Positions 15,553-23,909 of a DNA stretch of 64,000 bases are shown here, piece after piece. Under the pieces are notes generated by a model that was not told the DNA's origin, did not search any database, and saw only the letters and a list, made by a program, of their open reading frames with translations. How positions within the stretch are numbered: the first letter of the stretch is position 1; each line of letters begins with the position of its first letter. Source of the DNA: CADCVT01 sp036389155 (lineage in GTDB: Bacteria > Actinomycetota > Thermoleophilia > Solirubrobacterales > Solirubrobacteraceae); the NCBI GenBank assembly GCA_036389155.1, contig DASVQN010000052.1, positions 7,890-71,889 on the forward strand, given 5' to 3'. Both the position numbers and the translations under genes were made by a program.

Positions 15553-17063
15553 GCGTCGCGGCTCTCCAGCTCGACGCCGACGCCGGTCGTCGGCAGCGTC
15601 GCGCTTGTGCGCGGGAGTGACAGGAAGGACGTCCAGAAGTCGACTGGGTTCGCGCTCGTCACGCGTTGGCCCTCTGGTGGGAAGACGAACGTGAGTCCCG
15701 GGAGCGTCGCCGCGAGGACGTCCGGCTTTCTGTCGTTGGAGGTCGCGTCGAAGACGTACTCGGCGACGACGCTCGGCTCGCCACGGCGCAGACGGGCTTT
15801 GTCGTGAGCCTCGACCACCCAGACGAAGTGTGCGAGTCGCGCGAGTCGCAATGCGCGAACAGCTTGGTCGCCGCGACCCTGAGCCGGCAGCTGTTCCTTG
15901 TAGTCGCCCACGGATCGGACGACGGTGCGCAAGGTGAACGCTCGGTTCTGAAGTCCTTCGGCGAGCGTCCGCCACTCGGGCGGCGCGTCGGCTCCGCTGC
16001 CATTTCCGAGCAAGGCCAGATGCGCGCGGTTCTCGGCCGCCTCGGCGGAGACCAGCACGCGCGGCGGAAGGGGCACCATGATGCTGTGCCAGGGAGCCTT
16101 GCCGTGCTTGAACGGCGAACCGATGGTCGCGTAGGGCCCGGCCTGGTCGTCGCAGCTGACGAAGCGGATCCCGCCCTCTGCGCGGTACCAGCCGACTAGG
16201 GCGAGCGCGTGCTCGCGACCCGCAACGAGCACGGGAAATCCGCTGTTGAGGTAACGGCATATGACGCTGATCATCCGCGTGTCCCACAGCCCTGGCGGCT
16301 CGGGGCCGACGCCCGGCTCGGCTTCCGGCGGCTCCGGGTCTTCGACGCCCTCGACCCGCGGCATACGGCTCAGGCCGTAGAACAGCGCGGGGTGCCCGAG
16401 CTCGGCAAAGACGGCCTGGAGCTGCTTGAGGGTCATTCCGGGTGACGGATAGACCCTCCGCTCGCTCATGATCGGGGGAGAGGCCAGCACGAGGTCCGCC
16501 GTCGTGCGGCGTCCACTCAGCCCGTGGCGCCATGCGACGTAGTGACAGATCCAGGCCGTGACGTGTGCGCAGGTCAGAAACTCCGTGTCCTGTTGGCAGA
16601 ACGGAACGCCCGTCACCCGGAGTCGCGCGCCCCACAACGAGACCTCGTCGTCGACGACCGCGAGTCGCGCGCCGGCAAGCCCGGGCGGCGGAGCCACGAC
16701 CGTACGACCCACCGGACCGAACCGAAGGGGGCGCAGGACGGTGTACCCGAGGTACTCGTCGGAGTTCTCGAGGGCGAGGACGCCCTCCTCGTCGAGGTGA
16801 GCGCTGAAGAAGTGGAGCCGCCGCGCGAACGCTGAAGGTGGCTGGAACTTCGCGCCCCAGAAGGCCTGGTGGTCGGCGCGGTAGTCGCGGTCGACGTATC
16901 GATTCTCCACGACGACGGTCTGACAGCCCGACTCGCGGACGACCTTGAAGACCTGGCGCAGTGGGTCGGGGTACTCCCCGCCGTACTCGGCGAGCAGCGA
17001 CCCCCAAGCGGCGTCGTCGGGGTGGATCACCCACCCGTGCGTGTCGGGGTCCACCCACGCCAT
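15549..17063 (-). CDS. C39/papain-like cysteine peptidase-like protein (cassette gene 2)
   Basis: 504 residues, with no signal peptide. The middle reads like a papain-fold C39-type peptidase: PFCQQD (Gln 157/158, possible oxyanion hole), TCAHVTAWICHY with candidate nucleophile Cys165, then REHALALVGWY with candidate His285, and VSCDDQAGPY with candidate Asp305/306. The N-terminal 150 residues include EYLGYTVLRPL and form an unassigned domain. The C-terminal 170 residues contain FVWVVEAHDKARLR and DVLAATLPGLTFVFPP and are also unassigned. It sits between a 62-residue protein (9-nt gap) and a coupled TM coiled-coil protein. The target and role are unknown. Confidence 0.65.
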   Translation of the reverse strand: MAWVDPDTHGWVIHPDDAAWGSLLAEYGGEYPDPLRQVFKVVRESGCQTVVVENRYVDRDYRADHQAFWGAKFQPPSAFARRLHFFSAHLDEEGVLALENSDEYLGYTVLRPLRFGPVGRTVVAPPPGLAGARLAVVDDEVSLWGARLRVTGVPFCQQDTEFLTCAHVTAWICHYVAWRHGLSGRRTTADLVLASPPIMSERRVYPSPGMTLKQLQAVFAELGHPALFYGLSRMPRVEGVEDPEPPEAEPGVGPEPPGLWDTRMISVICRYLNSGFPVLVAGREHALALVGWYRAEGGIRFVSCDDQAGPYATIGSPFKHGKAPWHSIMVPLPPRVLVSAEAAENRAHLALLGNGSGADAPPEWRTLAEGLQNRAFTLRTVVRSVGDYKEQLPAQGRGDQAVRALRLARLAHFVWVVEAHDKARLRRGEPSVVAEYVFDATSNDRKPDVLAATLPGLTFVFPPEGQRVTSANPVDFWTSFLSLPRTSATLPTTGVGVELESRDA

Positions 17064-17072
17064 GCTCCGCCG

Positions 17073-17261
17073 TCAGTGGATCCGCAGCTGTCCCTCGCGG
17101 AGCTCCGCGTTCCGCCGCGCGTCGACGACCGACTCCTGCGCGCTGAGATGGGCTTTCCTCACCTCATCCGGGAGCGCCGTGGCTGCCAGATCGGGGTCTT
17201 CGACGCGTTCGGCCAGCGCGGCGATGCGTGCGTCGCGTCCGTCATCCGGTGGAATAGCCAT
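17073..17261 (-). CDS. Small charged protein (cassette gene 1)
   Basis: 62 residues from ATG 17261, which has AGGGGG about 5 nt upstream; the longer frame to 17345 has no such site. It is acidic then basic and rich in Ala, Glu and Arg (RIAALAERVEDPDLAATALP, then KAHLSAQESVVDARR), and is predicted helical. It is the first gene of the four-gene cassette, 9 nt before the peptidase-like gene. No family is recognised. Confidence 0.55.
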   Translation of the reverse strand: MAIPPDDGRDARIAALAERVEDPDLAATALPDEVRKAHLSAQESVVDARRNAELREGQLRIH

Positions 17262-17315
17262 CGAGCCCCCTGAGGTCGTACCACGACGCGGCCTCGCCAG
17301 CACGAGCGGCCGCGT

Positions 17316-17321
17316 CTTATA
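17316..17321 (-). promoter_or_regulatory. Putative -10 box of the four-gene cassette
   Basis: TATAAG read on the minus strand, with a second TATACT at 17360-17355. These lie in a 108-bp gap that is AT-rich for this window. They suggest that the cassette has its own promoter rather than reading through from the molybdopterin gene. The -35 elements are weak. Confidence 0.4.
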
Positions 17322-17369
17322 GATCATTCGGCTCGGCGCGCACAAAGCCTGCCGAGTATATGTGGCAGA

Positions 17370-19499
17370 TCAGACTGACGTCGCGGCATAGGCATGGGAC
17401 GGGCACGGCGCCACGGTCACCGGGATCCCGTTCAAGATCGCGGTGCCCGTCAGGGGCTCGACGAGCTCCTCGTCGGCCAGGACGTTCGAGTTCGCCTGCT
17501 CCCATCCATGCGGGATGGAGACGACGCCGGGCATCAGCTCGTCCGTCACCTCGGCGGCCAGCTCGATAGCGCCGGTCCGCGAGCTGACGCGGACCGTCGC
17601 GCCGTCCTCGATCCCGAGCCGCTCCGCGTCGGCGGTGCTCACGAGCGCGGTCAGGCGGTTCGGGCCCTTGGCGAGCGGCCCGAGCTCGTTCATCCACGAG
17701 TTGTTCGAGCGCAGGTGGCGGCGGCCGATGAGGACCATGCCGCCGTTCACGGGTGTCTCCATCGCCGCGTGCAGGCGGTCGACGTCGGCGACGATCGCCG
17801 GCGGCGCCAGCTCCACCTTGCCGCTCGGCGTCTTGAGGATCTCGGGGAGGCGGGGCTCGAGCGGGCCGAGGTCGATCCCGTGCGGCGCGGCCTCGAGGTC
17901 CGCGATCGAGCGGCCGTACGGCCCGCCGCGGAGCATCATGTCGACGATCCGCACCGGCCCGCGGCGCTCGGGGTCGGGCTCCACCCCGGTGCGCCCGGCG
18001 ACGTCGGCGGCGACCATGTCGTCGAGCGCCTCGATGTCCGCCTCGGCCCCCGCTCCCGCGGCGATCGCCGTCAGGCGCAGCAGCGTCTCCCACTCGTCCG
18101 GCATCCCCGCCGGGCGCTCGAGCACGGGCGCGGAGTAGTTCGCGACGTTGCGCACCGCGAAGCCGTAGAAGGCGAGGTCGTAGTGCGGGCGCTCGAGGTG
18201 CGACGGCGCGGGGAGGATCACGTCGGCGCGGCGCGTCGTCTCGTTGAGATACACGTCGACGCTGACCATGAAGTCGAGCGACGCGAACGCCGCGCCGAGG
18301 CGCGTGCCGTTCGGGGTGGAGACCAGCGGGTTGCCGGCCACCGTGATCATCGCGCGGATCTGCCCCTCGCCGGGCGTCTCGATCTCCTCGGCCAGGCACG
18401 CGACGGGAAGCTCGCCGAAGATCTCGCCCGCGCCGCGGACGCGGCTGGTCCAGCGCCCGAAGCGCGCGCCCCGGCCGCTGCCTGTCCCGCGCTTCGACGT
18501 CGCGGGGAGCGGGAACATCGCGCCGCCCGGCCGGTCGAGGTTGCCGGTGATCGCGTTCAGGACGTCGACGAGCCAGCTCGCGGTGGTGCCGAACGCCTGC
18601 GTCGTCGTACCGATCCGCCCGTAGACGACTGCGCGAGGGGCGGCGGCGAGCTCGCGCGCGATCCGGCGCGTCGCCTCCGCGGGGACGCCGGTCGCCGGCC
18701 CGACGCGCTCGGGGGTGAAGTCGCGGGCCAGCCCTTGGACGATGTCGAGCCCGGCGAAGTGCTCGGGGATCGGCGTCGCCAGCCCCTCCTCGAACAGGAC
18801 GTTCACGAGCGCGAAGAGGAACAGCGCGTCGCTGCCGGGGCGGATCCACAGATGCTCGTCGGCGAGCTTCGCCGTCCGGGTGCGGCGCGGGTCGACGACG
18901 ACGACGCGCCCGCCGCGGGCCTGCACGCCGGCGAGCCGCCCGCGCACGTCGGGCGCGGTCATGAGCGACCCGTTCGACGCCGCCGGGTTGGCGCCGAGCA
19001 TGAGCACGTACTGCGTGCGGTCGAGGTCGGGGATCGCCAGCGTCAGCCCGCCGCCGTACATGTGCGCCGACGCAGCCTGCTTGGGGTACTGGTCGACGGT
19101 GCTCGCGGAGAAGATGTTCCTCGTCTGCAGCGCCTTGAGCAGCACGCGGCCGTAGATCTGGCCGTCGAGGTTGTGGACGCTCGGGTTGCCGAGGTAGACG
19201 CCCACCGCGTCCCTGCCGTGCGCCTCCTGGATCGCCGGCAGCCGCTCGGCGATCAGCGCGAACGCCTCGTCCCACGACGCCTGCGCGAACGTGCCGTCGG
19301 GCTGCTTGACCAGCGGGGCGCGCAGGCGCGCGGGGTCCTCGTGGTAGGCCTTCAGCGCGACGCCCTTCGGGCAGAGGAAGCCGCGGGAGAAGACGTCCTC
19401 GGCGTCCCCGCGGACCTGCTGCACCCGATCGCCGTCGAGGGTGATCTCCAGGCCGCACGTGGCCTCGCAGAAGGGGCACGTCCGGTAGGCGGTGGTCAT
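17370..19499 (-). CDS. Molybdopterin oxidoreductase (formate dehydrogenase-like)
   Basis: 709 residues. The N-terminal Fe4S4 motif is C-P-F-C-x3-C (residues 8-15) with a fourth Cys in SRGFLCPKG (about 43). The bis-MGD domains follow: YLGNPSVHNLDGQIYG, MLGANPAASNGSLMTAPD, VVVDPRRTRTA, and a C-terminal cap domain from about 585 (LVSTADAERLGIEDGATVRV). This is the DMSO reductase superfamily, soluble type without a Tat signal. The residue coordinating Mo is not obvious (the NPAASNG loop lacks Cys/Sec), so assimilatory nitrate reductase or formate dehydrogenase cannot be decided. An alpha/beta hydrolase lies 11 nt upstream. Confidence 0.82.
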   Translation of the reverse strand: MTTAYRTCPFCEATCGLEITLDGDRVQQVRGDAEDVFSRGFLCPKGVALKAYHEDPARLRAPLVKQPDGTFAQASWDEAFALIAERLPAIQEAHGRDAVGVYLGNPSVHNLDGQIYGRVLLKALQTRNIFSASTVDQYPKQAASAHMYGGGLTLAIPDLDRTQYVLMLGANPAASNGSLMTAPDVRGRLAGVQARGGRVVVVDPRRTRTAKLADEHLWIRPGSDALFLFALVNVLFEEGLATPIPEHFAGLDIVQGLARDFTPERVGPATGVPAEATRRIARELAAAPRAVVYGRIGTTTQAFGTTASWLVDVLNAITGNLDRPGGAMFPLPATSKRGTGSGRGARFGRWTSRVRGAGEIFGELPVACLAEEIETPGEGQIRAMITVAGNPLVSTPNGTRLGAAFASLDFMVSVDVYLNETTRRADVILPAPSHLERPHYDLAFYGFAVRNVANYSAPVLERPAGMPDEWETLLRLTAIAAGAGAEADIEALDDMVAADVAGRTGVEPDPERRGPVRIVDMMLRGGPYGRSIADLEAAPHGIDLGPLEPRLPEILKTPSGKVELAPPAIVADVDRLHAAMETPVNGGMVLIGRRHLRSNNSWMNELGPLAKGPNRLTALVSTADAERLGIEDGATVRVSSRTGAIELAAEVTDELMPGVVSIPHGWEQANSNVLADEELVEPLTGTAILNGIPVTVAPCPSHAYAATSV

Positions 19500-19510
19500 G
19501 CCCGAGGACG

Positions 19511-20248
19511 CTACTCCTCGCGCCGCAGCCACGCCGCGAGCAGCGAGGAGACCTCGTCCGGCCGCTCCAGCGCGAGCAGGTGCCCGGCGCCGGGCAGGAC
19601 CTCGAGGTCGGGGCCCGGAAGCGTGTCGGCCAGGTGCCGGGCGATCGCGACGAAGTCGGGCACGTCGGCGTCGCCGACGGCCACGAGCGTCTTCGCCGTG
19701 ATCCTGTCGAGGCGGTCCTGCAGCGGCGGCTCGACCTGCTCCTCCTCGACGTACTCCGCATCGCGCTCGGCGCTCGTCCGCACGCACTCGGCCACGTAGT
19801 CGCGGTCGGCCGGGGACAGGTTGGGTCCCCAGATGTCGAGGTTCAGCCGCACGGCCTCGTCGTGGTCGCCGCGCAGCATCGCCGCCTCCTCCGCGCGGCC
19901 GTACGTCTCGATCTGCTCGGACCAGTCCCACTGCGGGAACCCGGGCGCGAGCAGCGCGAGCGACGAGACGCGCTCCGGCGCGAGCGACGCGACGTCGAGC
20001 GCGACCCGGCCGCCGAAGGACGCGCCGACGACGTCGGCGCTGTCGGCGCCGAGCCCGTCGAGCAGCGCGAGGACGTCGCGCGCGTGCGTGAACGGCGCGA
20101 TCCCGAACGGGCGCGAGCCGAACCCGCGCAGATCGGGGGCGACGACCCGGCGGCCGGCGTCGTGCAGCGCGGGGACGATCTGGTCCCACATGCGCCTGTC
20201 GCAGACGCCGGCGTGGAGGAGGACAACGGGATCCATGGGGGGCATCAT
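19511..20248 (-). CDS. Alpha/beta hydrolase
   Basis: 245 residues (241 if the start is ATG 20236, MDPVVLLHAGV). The fold signatures are the HAG oxyanion strand, DLRGFGSRP, the nucleophile elbow GASFGGR with Ser about 96, an Asp in VGDADVP, and His in GAGHLLALE. It acts on an unknown ester, lactone or haloalkane in the cytosol. It lies 11 nt upstream of the molybdopterin oxidoreductase and probably shares its transcript. The first ATG overlaps the stop of the short acetyl-CoA hydrolase remnant (ATGA). Confidence 0.82.
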   Translation of the reverse strand: MMPPMDPVVLLHAGVCDRRMWDQIVPALHDAGRRVVAPDLRGFGSRPFGIAPFTHARDVLALLDGLGADSADVVGASFGGRVALDVASLAPERVSSLALLAPGFPQWDWSEQIETYGRAEEAAMLRGDHDEAVRLNLDIWGPNLSPADRDYVAECVRTSAERDAEYVEEEQVEPPLQDRLDRITAKTLVAVGDADVPDFVAIARHLADTLPGPDLEVLPGAGHLLALERPDEVSSLLAAWLRREE

Positions 20249-20364
20249 CGCGGCACGGCGACCGCGCGGGGGAGAATTCCGCTCTCGCGCGCCTCGCGCT
20301 CGAGCTCGTCGCGGTGGTCGGGGTGGGCGATCGCGATCAGCGCGCGCCCCCTCGCGGCGATCAC
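20245..20364 (-). pseudogene. C-terminal remnant of an acetyl-CoA hydrolase/transferase
   Basis: A 39-codon frame from GTG 20364 (overlapping the recQ stop) to TGA 20245. It contains RGRALIAIAHPDHRDELERE, which is very like the extreme C-terminus of acetyl-CoA hydrolase / succinate CoA-transferase family proteins as I know them. The rest of that ~500-residue enzyme is absent: upstream is recQ in another frame. I read it as the scrap left by a deletion that fused the end of the old gene to recQ. A tiny coupled leader gene is the alternative, but the sequence match argues against it. Confidence 0.55.
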
Positions 20365-21968
20365 TCGGCCTCGAGCAGCCCTCGCTCGAGCACGAGGTCG
20401 AGGCCGAGCGTCTTGTACCCGACGGTGTCGAACACGACGGTGATCTGGCCGTCCTCCACCTGGCCGACGCTACCGCCTCCCCATTCGGCGTGCGTGACGC
20501 GATCGCCCACGGCGAAGCGGCCCTGCTCCTCGGTGCGGGCGACGTCCTCGCCGCGGCGCTCGCACACGTCGCAGTTGCCGCACGGCGGTTCGTAGTCCTC
20601 GCCGAAGTAGCCGAGGATGAACGCGCGGCGGCAGCCGTCGGTCTCCGCGTACGCGCGCATCATCTCCACGCGCGAGCGGTCGAACGCCTGGCGGTGCTCC
20701 TCGGCCTCGCCGGCCTGCTCGACGGCCTCGATGAGGTCGGTGTCGCGGCGCGCGGCGACCGTCCCGTCGTCGAGGACGTGCGCGAACCCGGCCTCCTCAA
20801 GGTGCTGGATCGCCGTCGCGAGCTTCGTGTCGCTGAGCGGCAGCTCGTCGACGAGCTCCCTCGGGCGGACCGGGTCGGCGTGGACGATGAGCGCCTGCGC
20901 GACCTGGTGCAGCTCGTCGTCCTTGACGCGGCCGGAGGCGAAGAAGCGGCGCAGGCCGAGGTCCTGCTGGCGGTAGAACAGGACGGCCTCCGCCGGCTCG
21001 CCGTCGCGGCCCGCGCGGCCGAGCTCCTGGTAGTAGGAGTCGACGGACTCGCTGACGTCGTGGTGCATCACCCAGCGGACGTTCGCCTTGTCGACGCCCA
21101 TCCCGAACGCGATCGTCGCGACCATCACGTCGACGCCGTCGTTCTCCATGAACCGGCGCTGGCGCTCGGAGCGGGTCCTGGCGCTGAGCCCGCCGTGGTA
21201 GTGCTGGGCGCGGACGCCGCGCTCGCGCAGCTCCTTCGCGACCCTCTCGGCGCCCTTCTTGGTGGCGCAGTAGACGATTCCGGGGCCGGGGGTCCCGGTG
21301 ACCCGTTCGAGCAGCGCGCGGTGCTTGTGGTGGTCCTCGTAGTGGCGGTCGACCTCGAGGCGGATGTTCGGGCGGTCGAAGCCGCGGATGACCTGGGCGG
21401 CGTCCTCGAGCCCGAGGACGCGGAGGATGTCGTCGCGGACGGGCGGGGCGGCGGTCGCGGTGAGGGCGAGGACCGGCGGGTGGCCGAGCGTCGCGATCGC
21501 CTCGCCGAGGCGCAGGTAGTCGGGGCGGAAGTCGTGCCCCCACTGGCTGACGCAGTGCGCCTCGTCGACGACGAAGAGGCTGACGCCGGCCTGCGCGAGC
21601 TCGTCGATCACCTCGGGGTTGGCGAGCTGCTCGGGGGCGAGGAGGACGAACTCGACCTGGTCGTCCTGGGCGCCCGAGAGCACCTCGTCGCGCTGCCTGT
21701 CGGTGAGCGTCGAGTTGATGACCGCCGCCTCCTCCTCGACGGCCTCCATCTGGTCCTGCTGGAGGGCGATGAGGGGGGAGACGACGACGGTCGGGCCGTC
21801 GATGACGAAGCCGGCGAGCTGGTAGATCGCCGACTTGCCCGAGCCGGTCGACATCACGCACAGCGTGTCGCGGCCGCCGACCACGCTGACGACGGCCTCG
21901 AGCTGGCCGGGCCTGAGCTCCTCGAACCCGAGGCGCTCCCGCGCCAGGGCCTTGATGCGCTGCTCCAT
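20361..21968 (-). CDS. recQ: RecQ-type ATP-dependent DNA helicase
   Basis: 535 residues. Helicase motifs are clear: motif 0 FGFEELRPGQ-like (GFEELRPGQLEAV), Walker A MSTGSGKS, DEAHC, TATAAP, and motif VI QELGRAGRDG. The zinc-binding RQC part has C-R-R and C-x2-C-x2-C (CGNCDVC). The protein lacks an HRDC domain. It ends instead in a ~55-residue beta domain (FAVGDRVTHAEWGGGSVGQV) like the C-terminal Tudor-like domain of PcrA/UvrD helicases. It unwinds DNA during recombination and repair. ATG 21968 is only 7 bp from the uvrC start on the other strand. Confidence 0.9.
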   Translation of the reverse strand: MEQRIKALARERLGFEELRPGQLEAVVSVVGGRDTLCVMSTGSGKSAIYQLAGFVIDGPTVVVSPLIALQQDQMEAVEEEAAVINSTLTDRQRDEVLSGAQDDQVEFVLLAPEQLANPEVIDELAQAGVSLFVVDEAHCVSQWGHDFRPDYLRLGEAIATLGHPPVLALTATAAPPVRDDILRVLGLEDAAQVIRGFDRPNIRLEVDRHYEDHHKHRALLERVTGTPGPGIVYCATKKGAERVAKELRERGVRAQHYHGGLSARTRSERQRRFMENDGVDVMVATIAFGMGVDKANVRWVMHHDVSESVDSYYQELGRAGRDGEPAEAVLFYRQQDLGLRRFFASGRVKDDELHQVAQALIVHADPVRPRELVDELPLSDTKLATAIQHLEEAGFAHVLDDGTVAARRDTDLIEAVEQAGEAEEHRQAFDRSRVEMMRAYAETDGCRRAFILGYFGEDYEPPCGNCDVCERRGEDVARTEEQGRFAVGDRVTHAEWGGGSVGQVEDGQITVVFDTVGYKTLGLDLVLERGLLEAE

Positions 21969-21975
21969 ATCCTCG

Positions 21976-23835
21976 ATGGGGATGGGGACTGCCCTCTCAG
22001 AGCAACGGCGCAACCTCCCTGATTCTCCCGGCGTCTACCTCTTCCGCGACGGGAAGGGGAAGGTGATCTACGTCGGGAAGGCCAAGTCGATCCGCAAGCG
22101 GGTCGGCGGGCACTTCTCCAACCGTGTCACGCGCGGCGACACGCAGATGGTGGAGATCGCGCAGTCGATCGACTTCGTGTCCGTCAACACCGAGGCCGAG
22201 GCGCTGCTCACCGAGCAGAACTTCATCAAGCAGTACAAGCCGCGGTTCAACATCCGCCTGCGCGACGACAAGTCGTATCCGTACATCGCGATCTCGATGG
22301 ACGAGGAGTTTCCGCGGGTGTACTTCACGCGCGAGCGCCATCGGCGCGACCGGCTGTACTTCGGGCCGTACTCCAGCGCGAAGCGGACGCGCTCGACGCT
22401 GGACACGCTCGGCAAGATCTTCATGTACCGCTCGTGCAACGGGGCGGTGCCGGGGCGGCGGACGGGCTCGCCGTGCCTGGACTACTACATCCGCCGCTGC
22501 GGGGCGCCCTGCGTCGGGTACGTCTCGCACGCCGAGTACCGGACGGCGATCGACGGCGTCATCGCGTTCCTGCAGGGGCGCTACAAGGAGGTCGAGCAGG
22601 ACCTCGAGAAGCGGATGACCGAGGCCGCGGCGGTGCAGGAGTTCGAGCAGGCGGCGATCGAGCGCAACCGGCTGCAGGCGGTGCGGGCGCTGCTCGAGCG
22701 CCAGCGGGTGGCCAAGGCGTCGGTGGGCAGCGTGGACGCGGTGGGCGTCGCGCTGAGCGGGACGGAGGCGAACGCGCAGGTCTTCCAGGTGCGCGACGGC
22801 GTCTTGAGCGACCGCCAGTCCTTCTACCTCGCGAACGAGGGCGAGCGCGAGGCCTCGGAGGTCGTCGAAGAGTTCGTCCTGCAGTACTACACGTCGGCGC
22901 CGTTCATCCCGCCGCAGGTGATCGTCGGGGTGCCGGTGTCGGACGCGCTGGGGGAGGCGCTGAGCGAGCGCCGCGGCGCGCGGGTGGAGGTGCGGGTGTC
23001 CGAGCGCGGCGACAAGCGGCGGATCCTCGACCTGGCGACGCGTAACGCGCACCTGGCGCTGGAGACCGACAAGCTCAAGGCCGAGCGCTCGCGCCAGCAG
23101 CGGTCGGAGGCGATGGACCGCCTGCAGCAGGCGCTGTCGCTGGACTCGCTGCCGCTGCGGATCGAGTGCTTCGACATCTCGAACCTGATGGGGACGCACA
23201 CGACCGCGTCGATGGTGGTGTTCGAGGGGGGCGCGCCGAAGAAGTCGGATTACCGGCGGTTCGTGGTGCGCGGCCTGAACGAGGGGGTGCCGGACGACTT
23301 CGCGGCGATGGAGGAGGTGCTCGAGCGGCGTCTGTCGCAGTGGGAGCGCCAGCAGGACCTCTCGCCGCACGACCCGAAGCGCAACGAGTCGTTCGCGACG
23401 CTGCCGAACCTGATCGTGATCGACGGCGGGCCGGGGCAGCTGTCCGCAGGCATGCGCGCGCTGGCGGCGTTCGTCGAGCGCGGCGTCGCGGTCGTGTCGC
23501 TGGCCAAGCGGATCGAGGAGGTCTTCGTGCCGGGCCGGCCGGACCCGATCGTGCTGCCGCACGACACGCCCGAGCTCCAGCTCCTGCAGCGCGTCCGCGA
23601 CGAGGCCCACCGCTTCGCGATCACCCACCACCGCACCCGGCGCGACAAGGCGATGACCGAGTCGGTCCTCGACGGCCTGCCGGGGATCGGCCCGACGCGC
23701 AAGCGCGCGCTGTTGAAGCACTTCGGGTCGCCGGAGGCGGTGCTGAACGCGCCGCGCGAGGAACTCGAGGCGGTGCCCGGAGTCCCGCCGAAGGTCGCCC
23801 GCGAGCTGCACGCGCACCTCCGCATGGAGCGGTAG
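21976..23835 (+). CDS. uvrC: Excinuclease ABC subunit C
   Basis: 619 residues. The N-terminal GIY-YIG nuclease (SPGVYLFRDGKGKVIYVGKA, shown exactly) carries the 3' incision. The UVR motif is near 205-235, the RNase H-like 5' nuclease follows (IECFDISNLMGTHTTASMVV; VIDGGPGQLSAG), and the C-terminus has two helix-hairpin-helix motifs (LPGIGPTRKRALLKHFGS; VPGVPPKVA). Together with UvrA and UvrB it makes the dual incision in nucleotide excision repair. ATG 21976 or 21982 are possible starts; both crowd the divergent recQ start. No SOS box is visible here. Confidence 0.93.
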   Translation: MGMGTALSEQRRNLPDSPGVYLFRDGKGKVIYVGKAKSIRKRVGGHFSNRVTRGDTQMVEIAQSIDFVSVNTEAEALLTEQNFIKQYKPRFNIRLRDDKSYPYIAISMDEEFPRVYFTRERHRRDRLYFGPYSSAKRTRSTLDTLGKIFMYRSCNGAVPGRRTGSPCLDYYIRRCGAPCVGYVSHAEYRTAIDGVIAFLQGRYKEVEQDLEKRMTEAAAVQEFEQAAIERNRLQAVRALLERQRVAKASVGSVDAVGVALSGTEANAQVFQVRDGVLSDRQSFYLANEGEREASEVVEEFVLQYYTSAPFIPPQVIVGVPVSDALGEALSERRGARVEVRVSERGDKRRILDLATRNAHLALETDKLKAERSRQQRSEAMDRLQQALSLDSLPLRIECFDISNLMGTHTTASMVVFEGGAPKKSDYRRFVVRGLNEGVPDDFAAMEEVLERRLSQWERQQDLSPHDPKRNESFATLPNLIVIDGGPGQLSAGMRALAAFVERGVAVVSLAKRIEEVFVPGRPDPIVLPHDTPELQLLQRVRDEAHRFAITHHRTRRDKAMTESVLDGLPGIGPTRKRALLKHFGSPEAVLNAPREELEAVPGVPPKVARELHAHLRMER

Positions 23836-23884
23836 GCGCGTCCACCGTCGCCGCTGCGCTTCTCGCGTCCGCGGCGGCGTGCGC

Positions 23885-23909
23885 GAAGGATCCCTTTCGG
23901 GGCGCCTTC
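23885..23909. terminator. Hairpin between convergent uvrC and dinB
   Basis: GAAGG (23885-23889) and CCC pair with GGG and CCTTC (23905-23909), with a short loop. It lies in the 72-bp gap and overlaps the dinB stop codon. There is no T-tract on the plus strand. A weaker CGCCGC/GCGGCG pair lies just upstream. Confidence 0.35.

Noticed and set aside
15073..17058. A 661-codon minus-strand frame covering the whole peptidase-like gene
   Set aside because: Only its last 160 codons look like protein; the rest is the shadow of the 504-residue gene. The real gene starts at GTG 15552, coupled by GTGA.
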